Shown: piece by piece, positions 26,836 to 37,286 of the stretch | How positions within the stretch are numbered: position 1 is the first letter of the stretch | How the letters are laid out: each line of letters opens with the position of its first letter | NCBI GenBank assembly: GCA_026261815.1 | Contig: JAMPIT010000886.1 | Coordinates: forward strand, 19,636,001-19,700,000 | DNA from: Monarcha castaneiventris obscurior | Lineage: Eukaryota; Chordata; Aves; Passeriformes; Monarchidae | DNA length: 64,000 bases | Reading direction: 5' to 3' | Notes under the pieces: model-generated | Databases searched by the model: none | The model's input: the letters and a program-made list of their open reading frames with translations, nothing else | Told to the model about the DNA's origin: nothing | Position numbers and translations under genes: made by a program

Positions 26836-26888
26836 CCAATCCGCGGGCAGCGCTGCCGCAGGATGCAAATGAGCCGCGGGACGATTGG
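26836..26888 (+). promoter_or_regulatory. PITX3: CCAAT - octamer - inverted CCAAT cluster
   Basis: A CCAAT box (26836-26840), a perfect octamer ATGCAAAT (26863-26870) and an inverted CCAAT, ATTGG (26884-26888), lie within 53 bases. They are about 160-210 bases upstream of the likely start site. These would bind NF-Y and POU factors respectively. The octamer is conspicuous because the surrounding DNA is almost pure G and C. Confidence 0.5.
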
Positions 26889-27019
26889 GCGGCGCGGGCG
26901 CGGGGCGGCGCTGGGGCGGGCGGCGCTGGACGGGGCGGGCGGCGGCGGGCGCGCAGCTGGAATGGGGCGGGCGGGAGCGGGGCGCCCGGTGCAGCTGGCG
27001 GGGGGCGCCGGCCGCCCGC

Positions 27020-27026
27020 CATAAAG
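27020..27026 (+). promoter_or_regulatory. PITX3: TATA-like element of PITX3
   Basis: CATAAAG is the only A/T-rich heptamer in the GC-rich core and lies about 30 bases before the proposed exon 1. It is a weak match to TATAAA, so the start site near 27050 is an estimate. Confidence 0.35.
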
Positions 27027-27049
27027 TGAATGGCCAGGGTGAATGGGAG

Positions 27050-27235
27050 GCAGTCGGCCGGCGCCCTCCGCCCTCCCCGTAAGCCGCGGGCCGGCAGCGA
27101 CGCGCAGAGTGGCTGGGGAGCCGGGGGGATTTACTTTCTGAGAGTGGCAGAGCAGCCCGGCCCGCGGGGCGGGGGTCAGCTTCGTCCCTCTCGCAGGATT
27201 AAGTCCGCTCAGCCGAACCCGCATCTGGAGCCGCT
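27050..27235 (+). other. PITX3: PITX3 exon 1 (non-coding, approximate start)
   Basis: The coding exon that carries the ATG has a good acceptor only 32 bases upstream of it, so an upstream non-coding exon is required. The best candidate ends at 27235, with donor GCT/GTAAGT, and begins about 30 bases after the TATA-like element. The block has a less extreme GC content than its flanks and contains GGATTA at 27196-27201, the core bound by bicoid-class homeodomains. Other possible donors are CCAG/GTGAGA (exon end 27462) and GGAG/GTGAGC (exon end 28891). The 5' end is not determined. Confidence 0.5.
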
Positions 27236-30200
27236 GTAAGTGCCTTTCCGTCCCCGGCCTTCCGGGCGAGCTTCTCCCCTCTTTTCTCCCTGAGCCCCTT
27301 CATGCTAACCTGGCCGGCCGTAAGCCTTTCAATGCTGGCACAGGGTAAGAGCATCCCCGGCGGGGTGGCTCGGTGTGCTCTGCTCGGCAGCACGGGGTCA
27401 GTCCCAGTCCCGCGCGAGGTCGGCTTTGCATCGCCTCCCGTGGGTCAAAGGACGGCAACCAGGTGAGAGCGGGCGGATCGAGCCCTGCCCTACCATCCAG
27501 AAGGATCCCGGGGCTGTGCGCGGCCGAGCTGTCTCCCATCGCTGCCGGGAGCGCTGTCCGCCCGGCGGCGGGGCGCGGCGCTTCCACTGCTCTGCCCCTG
27601 TAGGGCCCAGCGACCCCGACTCGCCGCCGCCGGGGTGCCGCAGCCCCGACCGTCCCCTCGGGGCCGACGCGGGCCCCTTCCCGACAAGCGCTGCTGAAGT
27701 CTCTCGCAGTTGCTAAACTTAGTCATTTTCCACTCGGGCGAGTGGGGCAGGGGCTGTTTAAATTAGCCGGGATTCGCTGTAAATAACGGCGCTGCGGGCT
27801 GCGGCTCAGCTGTCTGCAGGGTCCGGGGGAGAAGGGCGCGGGGAGCAGAGGCGGGGAGATGTCGCCAGGGAAAAGGAAGGCAGCCCGACGGCTTTTGGAC
27901 AGTTGGATAAATGATATTTATGTAATGGGCTGGCTCCTGTTTACAGCAGAGTCGACCTCCCTGTAGAGCCGGGGAGAAGTGAGCCGGCCCCCGCGGACGG
28001 AGCGAATCTGCCCCGGGACGCCGCTGGCTGTGGCGCGCCGGCGGACGGGGTTCCAGGGACCCGACCGGGAATAACAGACCTGGTCGGGACCCGGGGAAGG
28101 AGCGCCGACCCCGCGGCAGCTCTGCCGGGAGCATCGAGCCTCCCCGGCGGAGCGCGGCTGCCCGGCGCTGGGAGGCTTCGGGCAGAACCGCCTCTCGGGC
28201 CTCCGGGCGCTTGCACGGGCTCTCCCGCCTCCCTGGCGCCGGTGCGGAGCGGCGTCTCTCCGTCCCGCTGAGTGACCGGGAAGCCCGGCCAACTGCAGCG
28301 GGCTCCCGACGGAGCCCGGTACCGTCCGCTGCCCCGTCTATTCCCCGCTCAACGAGTGCTGCTCCGGGGGAAGAGCCAGCCCGCCAGCGCGGCACCCCCA
28401 TGTCCTTCCCCCCGACCTCCTCCTCGGAGCGGGAGTAAGGAACGGGTGCGTCCCGGCTGGCCGCGGCTCCGGCGGGGGAGGGCGACCGAGGCGGGGGCCG
28501 ATGCCCGCGCTTCGCTGCAGCTGCTGGAGCGGGCTCGGGGAGGGGGGCGGCGGGCCCGGTGCCGCCGAGCGGGGCACACCTGTCGGCCGTTCACCCGGCG
28601 CCCCCGCGGCTGGACAGCTGAGGGGACGAGCGGGGAGGGGGCTGGATTCCCCCCGGCAGCGCCAGAGCCCTGCAGAGGCACTGACGGGGGTTGCCGCAGC
28701 CCCCTCCCCGCCCCCCGCCTCCCCGCTGGCGTTAGGCAGCTCGGGGCAGCAGTCCCTTGGCCGGAGCTCCCGGGGCTCCGCGCCCCTTCCCCGCCTGGCC
28801 CGGCGAGTTACCAGCTGCAGAGCTCGGCTCCGCACGGGCGGCTGCAGAGGAACGCGCTGCTTCAGACCCCGGCGCCCGGCAGAGCCTGGAGGTGAGCCCC
28901 CGGCCGCCGCACCCGGCTGATGCTTCGAGCTGGCGGTGCAGAAATCAAAACTAATCCTTCATCTCCGCCCCGTTCCTTCACCTAGGAGGGAAGCAGCCTC
29001 TCGGCTAATGGGCCAATGATCCGTCCACTTTCTGAGTGGAGTCCAGTGTTGAAAGCAAAGAGAGGAATTTGGCGTCCCCCAGACAAAGTTGTGGGTCTTC
29101 CACACATGGCCGGTGGCCTGGAAGGCAGGATGCTAGGGACGAAATGGCTCTCTCCCATCTGCAATTTCAGGAGATGCTAAAAGCAACTGTGCAGGAAGGT
29201 GTCTTTCAGAATGTCACCTCTGTTCCTGTCCCATCTTCCAAAGACAGGGAAAGGACCACATTTTTGGCGATGGGATCAGGGTTTCCCTTGGCTCCCCGTA
29301 CCACGTCCAAGCCCCTCAGCCTGCTGGTGACCTGAAGGGGATGGGTGTTTGTGCAGGCTTTGATGGTGCCTTGCTGTGAGGGACAAAGGGCTGCCTGCTG
29401 GCTCCTGAGGGACTGTCAGATCATGGTAGCTGCTTTCAGTTTTTGCAAATGTCTGCTGAAGCAGAGCAGAGCTTGATTTTAATTTTTTAAAATTATTTTT
29501 CATTTGCAAATTGTCACACCATGCCCAGTACTCCTCACAAGGAACCTCACAGAGAGATGTCTTTCCCTGCCAGCCTGGAGAGGGGTCTGGGCAAGGGCGG
29601 TGGTTTTCCTGCTGTTACTGTAGTTTCTGTGTTTGCCTGACTTGCGGCCCAGATTCTGCCCATGCAAGCCCACCTATATTCCTGTCCAAGCCAGTGGTTT
29701 AAAAACCAATATTAATCTTTTTTCAGAGAAACTGTTGTAAGCCTCAATATCTATTAAATTGCTATAAGGGCTTAATTCAGGCAATTAATAGATCTGCAAA
29801 TTGTGACTGGATTGCAAAAGTATTGGTTAATGTACCCTACGGAGAGCTGGCAAAAAAAAAAATATCTTATCTTTGTCAGATGCTACCCAAAACCTTGAAA
29901 TTGAGAGGTGAGGCTGACTTTGGAGACTGCCAAAAAGAAAAAGCCAGAAACCTGATCTAGGAGACCGCTCCAAAAGGAAGATGAGATGAGCAGGGGACAT
30001 GAGGTCTGTCTCGTGACCTGGCACATGTGCCCTGGCCTTGGGGACAGGGGAGGTACCTGGGTCTGGGAACAAAGTCCCAGATGGGGAGAACTGCTGGTTT
30101 CAAGCTGTGTGCCCTCCATCAGGAAGGCAACAGGATGAGTCTGTGGGGCCATGGAGGGAGGAGGGTCAGAAACAGGAGGTTGTGGCATCTCTGAGCAGGC

Positions 30201-31959
30201 TCAGCTATTTATCTGGCTGTTTAAAAATGGGAGATTGCTATTTACTTGGGACCTGATGGCAGAGAGGGCAAAGCTCCCCCTCTTGCTGTGGGCCACTGGG
30301 GCTGAGGGCATTAGGCTGTGCCAAGGCTGGGCATTTGCTGTTGACTGGAGAGCAGTCTCTACCAGCTGCTATCAGAGTTAGTGCCGAGGCTGTTGGAAAA
30401 ACCCTCTATTGTCAACACCCAGCTGAAACAGGCTGGGGTTTCGGACGGCTGGAGAAAGATTTCTGAGGCCAGTCCGCCACACTTCCCTTCCTCCTCTTTC
30501 TGTGCTGCTCCCCCTCACCAGCACCCCTGCCCTCCTCCCACCTCACCTCTGAATATTAATGCCTCTGGCAGATTGGATAATAATGTGACTGGGAATTGAA
30601 TGAAGCTGGTTATTAGCTCTGGGCTTCCTTGGGGTATTTAAGGGAGTCCACGGGCTGATCCTGGAAGCTTGGCAGCACAAGTGACCAGGGCCAGACTCGG
30701 CAAGGGAGGGGGGGTCACTTCTGTGGGAAAGGATTTGCTTGAATCCTCATCTCCCTCTGACCCCAGAGGAGGACAGGTATGGCAGCCTGGCCAGAGCAAT
30801 TCCTTTTGGATGGTTAGCAATAGATCTGATTCTATTCTATTCTGAATAGGGTTTTGGCAAAAAAAGTAAATATTAGACCTTTTTTTTCAGGAAAGACCTA
30901 GGAGATCTAGCTGGGTAGAAGCTGAGAGACATTTCTGTTATTAGGCTTTAAAAAGAGCGGGGGAGTCAGCCAGTGAGGTCACTCTCTTCCCTTCCCATCA
31001 ATGTCAGAGTATTACCAAGCAGATTCAGGGAGAAAGCCAGCCTTCTACTCACGAACAGGAAATTTCCTACTGATTTGCAGGGTATGGGTTCAGCCTTGGA
31101 GCACTCATTTCTGAAGAGTTGAACCTTATGATCTCTCTCCTCAGGAGCCTTCTAGCCTTTCCATACATGGGTCTCTCGATGCTTTAGCACGAAGGGAAAT
31201 GTCCCTGTTGAGCAGAGGAGAAACTGAGCTGTGGCAGAATTACCTGAGTCAGAAATGCAGCCTCTGTCCCTTGACCCTCAATCTGATGCTCTTTGCTATC
31301 TCCTAAACCATAGCTCCCCCAGAAAATAAACATTTACACCCTTTTGAATAGTGCAAAAAAGGAGGGAAACCAGAGCTGGATTTGCAGAAACTGATATTAA
31401 TTTTGTCCCTCTGATTTTTCAACTTTTCAAAATGTTCTGAGATGCATTAATGGGGCTGTAGTTACTGGGGATCTCAGCAGATCCCCAGCTTGGGGGAGCT
31501 GTGTCCTGCGTGCACTAAATTAACCCCTAAAAACCACCATCAGAGCTGTTGTGATTGAGACACCTGTTTGTAAACCCCTAGCAAACAAGTTCACAATCCC
31601 AAATCTGAGAGCCTAAGAAATACTTCTGTTGGGAGGATATAGCACATACACCACTCTGAATCATATAGCACTGATCCTACAGGCTATTCTTTTCAAATAA
31701 ATACATTAAATAGCTACTTGGGGAGCTTCAGTGGTGTGACACAGGCTGAAAGGCTCAGCACCCGCCGAGCTCTCCGCAAAAACAGAAAAAGTACAAAGAT
31801 GGAATAAAACAAATGACTAGAGGTTCGCAGTTAATTCTACCTCTCTTTCTCTCTGCTCTTTCTCTCCATTCCTTCTTCCCCTCAACCTCATTTAAAACAG
31901 AAGCAGCTTTCCCACCACCCATTGCCTTTTCTCCCCTTTCCAATGCTGCCATTTATAAG

Positions 31960-32465
31960 AGTCTAATTTTCTTTTAAATATTTGATTATAAATTGCTATT
32001 GTGAAACATGAGGATTTAATGGTAAATCAAGTTGACCTGTCTGCGTGTGGACATTTTTATTTACTCCTTTTTTTGAAAAGCAAATAAACATAGAATCCCT
32101 CCCACATAAAGCAGCTCCCCACTTAGATTTGAACACAGTTTAAAAGAAATCCCTTTTGTTTTAGGCATTTTTATTTCCTGTTTGTTTCTGAGCTTAGACT
32201 TGACAATGAAAACCACATGAAATTCCCTTTTTGTTCCATCAGTTTTATTTTTGGTGCTACAATATCCTAACTTCCAGTTCTATGAGTTGGGGTGGGGGGG
32301 GTTGCATTTATTTCAAGGCTGTTTTTTAAAAGCAAATTCATGGAGGTTTTCTTCTGAAATAAAATAAATAAGACTTTTTAGAGGAGTGGGTGTACCAGAA
32401 TGATTTTTAAAAATTAGACTGTTATGGTAAATTAATGGAGCTATAAAGGTCAGCCTCCATATGGA
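31960..32465. promoter_or_regulatory. PITX3: Candidate intronic enhancer block
   Basis: This AT-rich stretch has several TAAT/ATTA cores, MEF2-like TTATTTA runs, and, near its end, AAAGGTCA (32445-32452, NBRE type) flanked by ATTAATGG and the E-box CATATG. There is no coding potential. The call rests on motif density alone. Confidence 0.3.
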
Positions 32466-35400
32466 TCCATACCTAAGCAGGGAGAAATACCAAAGTGATG
32501 AAAAATACGGACTTTTTTGTCCCATTTAAAAGGGTTTCGCAGCTTACTTTGTGTTGGGTGGGTTTTAATAGCGGTGCCCCAGTGCCTGAGCTCAGATATG
32601 CCCTAGTGGCAAGCCAGGGTGGGAGGCTGGAAAGCCGTTCCCGGGCCCCGGAGCTGCAGGAGAGGTTGCTCTCAGGGTGACGGGGTCTGGGCGGGCAGAG
32701 GCGTTTTTGGCTGTACAGCCCCGTCCCCGGAGCAGCATGGCCCGTGGACGGGACGTGGTGTGACCCAGGCAGCAGCGTTGTGAGATGGCTCACATCCTTC
32801 TGCCCCATCCCTTTTCTCTCCGAGCCGCTTTGATGGGATCGCCCGAGGGCCAGACTGGCTGAGTAATTAGGGCTCTGCAGCTTCCTCTCCTACCCACCCA
32901 AACTGCCTACCTCCCGGGGCTCCGCATGGGATGCGGCCTCGAGCAGATGGAAAAACTGAGGATTTGGCGGGGCGGGGGGGAGGTGGAGTAGGGGTGGAGC
33001 GGGAAGAAAAAAAAAAGGCAGACTTTGTACGCAGTCCTTAGGCAGCACACTGCATTTCACGATCCCCAAAGTCAAACCTCTTGGTTTTGCTTTTGCAATG
33101 ACTGTTGTGCCCGTGGATTAGGGACGCGAGACATTTTGCCACGGCCTCGAGTGAGGCCCCTGAGCGAGAGGCTCCGGGGGAGAGGGGCTGCTAGCCCTCT
33201 CTGCTCGCCCACCCGCCTTTCCTCCTCCTCGCCCCCGGTACACACAACGTCCGCGGCCGGTGCACGACAGGAAAACCTGGCGCTCCGCGGGCCCGATCCT
33301 GCCGGCACAGGCCGCGTGCGAAGCACTGCGGGATCGGCCCCGGCAGTGTTTGCTAATTGCCTCCCTCGGCCCCTTCAAACAGTGTCTAGGTAAACAGGCT
33401 GACCTTCAGGGCATGTTGCAAGGTCCATAAAGATGGAGTGTGGAGAGGGAGCAAGCTCCAGCATCCCTCCCAGAGCCACCCCCCTCCTGCCCCAGCCCTA
33501 CCAGCTGCAGTATCGCAAGGAAGAGGGGAGGGATACTGTGAGCTGAGATCATCCACTTGTTTTATTCACGGCAATCTTCATCCTGCAAGGATCTTTCTGC
33601 CAGAGAGCTTTAAAAAAATTTAAATCTAAATTACTTGGAGGAAAAAAAAAAAGACAAATCATCAGGAAACTTTACAGTCAAGCATAGCAGACATCGGCTC
33701 CGTCCGGCGCTGCGGATTTGTACTGAGACAACACATCCCTCGGAGCAAGCCAGCTGTTTCTGGGCTCTTGTTTCCTTAACCAGCAGAGCTGTTCGTTGGC
33801 CGTGGTGGTTGGTGGGGGGCCATCACAGAACTCGTGGCAGTTACCCCTTTTCCCTTTGCAGCTCTGCAACCCACTGGGCTCTAGTACGATCTAGTACCGC
33901 CCCTCCCCCCCCCAAAAAAAACTTCTTTCTAGCTGCTGGTTTTGCCGAGTTCTGTCATAGAACAAATGTTTATGATCAAGTCAAAGTTCTCCAGAAAGGA
34001 TTTCCAGAAGTGCTGATGGATGGCAGACACTGGCAGCTCTACAGTGCATGGAGGTCACACAGCTGTAGTGGTGTGACATGCTGGGGCAGGAGATCCTTCT
34101 CGAGCTTCAACCCCCTGCATCACCCAGTTGATGAGGGGCTTTCTTGAGCGTGTTTACTAATTGTGAGAATCATCTACATCTTCGATAACATCTGATTCAT
34201 CCACTGCTCTCCATCTGCATACAAATCTCCTGACAGCAGCTGGAGTCACAGAGCTATCTGGGCCTCCCTAAAATGAGCCAACTTTACAGCCATAGAGATA
34301 CAGAAATGACCCTGCCCAGCTTCTGCAAGCACAGCCCCCACAGGAATCAGGCCAGTTTCCTTTGACTGCCAGAATAATTAGTCAAATTCATACAATTGCC
34401 CAACTAAATACAGCAACACATACCGATCTGCTGATGCCAGGCCCTGGTGGCCTTTGCTACTGCATGAGCAGCGCGTGTCCGGCCCTGAGCTGCAGACAGG
34501 CTGCCTGCACCTCTCATTCCTGCCCAGGATCCTGGCTTGCAACTGTCTCGTCTCGCTCCTGGCTCTGCAAGAGATCATGATCCCTTGTACACTGTGGTTG
34601 TGCAGCTATTTCTCTCATGCAGAAGCAGGGAGATCCCGCAGTAGTGGCATGGGTCGCTTTGGAGCCTGACGGGGCTGCAGGAGTGGGCAAAGGCAGGTGG
34701 GGATGAGCAGAATCAGTGTGTTCTGGCCAGGCCAGTGCTGGCACTCCACTTTAGCAGATCCTTTGTTAGTTGCAAGATTTTCCCAGGCAGAACTTCTCAC
34801 TGAAATAGATCTTTTTTCTCCCTTCCACGAAACAAAGGGATTAATTTCCCTAAAGGACTTTTCTTCTCCCATAACTGCAGACCGTGCTTTCATTCCCAGC
34901 ACTCCTGCATGTTGGATCCACACCATGCCAGCAACTTTGTGCGATCGAAAGTTGTTTGGGCAAAACTGAGTTTTTGCTGATTTATTTTTTTCCAGATGCC
35001 TAACAAAGAAAATAAGCCATAACAAAGCGTAACCTTATTAATATAACTGCAGAGTCTGTCAGAATGAAAATCCTAGTCCTGGTTGATAGATCCAAGGTGC
35101 CAAACACCCCACTGAGATATAGCATCCAAGGGATACTGGAAACACGGCTGGACACAGTGAGACCTGAAGTACTGTGCTTACAAGGATGCAAGAACTATTA
35201 ATGTTTAGTTTAGGGGGGAAAAAACCAACTTTGCAGAAAGTCTGGCAGGACTTTTCTTCTGTGCTAGGATTAGCAATTCGTTTCCAGATTTTGTGTGCCA
35301 TTTCAGAAACTATCTAGGTAGGCTAAGGGCAGCACTGAGGTCCAAAGATTCTATTGCAAAGAACTTGTATTAAGCCAAGGCCAAGCACATTACCCTGCCT

Positions 35401-37267
35401 CTGCAGAACCCAATGCTTCAGTTTGGTGGGGTCTGCACCGGTCTGGGAGACTGCAGACACACCTGTTGGGCGAATGTTGCACTGTGTATGGGGCATGGTG
35501 ACATCAGTGCACTTCCACAGCACAGGGGCATAGTGCAGCCAGCCCATCAAATAAGCGAACGGGACACATTCCATTGTGGGCTTTTTTTGCTGTGGACATG
35601 GGTATGGAGCTGTCAATCCTTGGGACACTTCCATTGTGATAATCCTCCGGGATACAGGCAGTTTATTAACCCTCTGCTGCCCAGAGCAGCGGTTTCAGCC
35701 ATCATCCTCTTCTGCAGCTGGAGGTTCATGTCAAAGTGAAGGAAGTGAGTGGCCTGATCTCATCTTGCAGGCTGCCCCCAGCCCCCAGGGAATGCATTAG
35801 GCAGTGTCCAGTGTGGTTGGGCATTTTCCTAGCACCTCTAGGATCTGAGGATCTGAAAGTACTTAAAGGAATTTTGCTTCATTACCTTCACCAGCTCAGA
35901 TATGCTCATTTACATGATTTCTGAAATGAAGGATACAGTCTCAGAACAGTCAAATAGTTTTACCTACATCATAAGACAAGTCAGCGGCAGCACCTTACCT
36001 CCTCACCCTCTTCCCACCTCACATTGTTGGAAACTTCTCCTTAGAGCCATGCACAAAAAGAGAAACAACCTGGACCTCCTTGTCAGAGAGCTGCCAGCTC
36101 TCAGATCCTTGCCGCTGGCTGTGGCCAGGAAGCCTGGCAGCAAGAGCTCGGGCTACTGCAGTTCCGTGGCACCATGCACGGCTGTCAGTGCTCTGCAGCC
36201 CAATCCATGTGTGGGGCAGTGCCAGACAACTTGGTCTGACAGCGAAGCCACTAAGTGCCTCAGGGAGCTTTGGCAACTCCTACTGATGAGAGGAATAAAA
36301 TCCCTAAACCGTGTTCCAGGCTTCAAAGCAGCACACACTGCCACGAAGCCACCCTCAGGAGCTCAGGGGTTAGTGCCCAGCTGTAGGGACTAAATCGAGA
36401 AATAAAGTTTATTATAACCTGTGACTCAGCCCTTGCTGGAGGTCGATGATCCACTTCTGTGTGCGCACCCGAAACCACTGCTCAGGCAGCCTGAGGCTGT
36501 GCACAGCCTGATGTTTTTGGAGGCAGGCAGCTTGCTCTCCTGTCCCATAATGGCCCTGTGCTCCGGGTCACCAGTTGGCTGCTGCTGTTTATCTTCCAGT
36601 GATTAATGGTTGCTCTTGGTTCCTGCTGCAATTCCATTAAGATTAGAGATTTAAAGCTACACTGAGATGTTTAGCAGTGGGTGACCTTGGTCTCCCCATA
36701 GTTGTATTTCTATAGTCTCAAGGAAACAAATATTAACTCATTTTGCACCCCATCCTTCTTGCTTTCTAGCAGCAGGGAAAGAGCCCCTCACAGGCAGCAC
36801 TTGTGTTGGCCAGCAAAGAGAATCTGACTCTTGGTTGCTGTGCGATTCATGTGCTGTGCTGATGTGGCACTTGTAATTCCAGCCCACAGGCCCTCTGATG
36901 GCACCATCCCCTGAACAAACACATGTATCCGGAGAACAAAATGCTCTTATGCGAGGGAACAGGCACAGTCTCATTCACTTCCTCTTTGACAAGGGGCAGA
37001 GGGAGAGGCAGGGGCTGTTCCACCTTAGCTCAGCCTCTCACCAAGGGACCAAGGAACAGAGGCAGATCATCTTCCTGAAAATGTACAGTTAAACATAGTC
37101 CCAAATGTTTGTCTCTCCTAAAAGTAAGCCGGCATACAGGGAACACGAGCATGGGAGGAGTGAAGCAATCAGCAGTAGTTTGACTTCTGCAATTGATGGA
37201 GCAGGAAGAGACAGCTCTGACCCTAAGAATCTAGTGTAACATCATACCTTCACCTCAGGGACTGCAA

Positions 37268-37286
37268 GAAAGAAAGAAAGAAAAGA
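37268..37286 (+). repeat. Short AAAG microsatellite
   Basis: About four copies of GAAA within PITX3 intron 1. Confidence 0.7.

Larger units (their letters stand above)
26540..28930 (+). promoter_or_regulatory. PITX3: PITX3 CpG-island promoter region
   Basis: This extended GC- and CpG-rich region overlaps the proposed start of PITX3. Within it lie a compact group of elements (CCAAT at 26836-26840, octamer ATGCAAAT at 26863-26870, inverted CCAAT at 26884-26888), a weak TATA-like CATAAAG at 27020-27026, and two AT-rich pockets (about 27750-27790 and 27900-27945) with forkhead-type TGTAAATA and TGTTTAC cores. A broad GC island spanning the promoter and start of intron 1 is typical of developmental homeobox genes. 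Open frames here are GC artefacts. Confidence 0.75.

Noticed and set aside
26543..28920. Multiple 100-210 codon frames in the PITX3 island
   Set aside because: Same GC artefact. They overlap the promoter and non-coding exon and show no recognisable domain or splice support.
33635..34147. 170-codon frame in PITX3 intron 1
   Set aside because: No domain, low-complexity segments, no convincing splice sites and no resemblance to a known protein.
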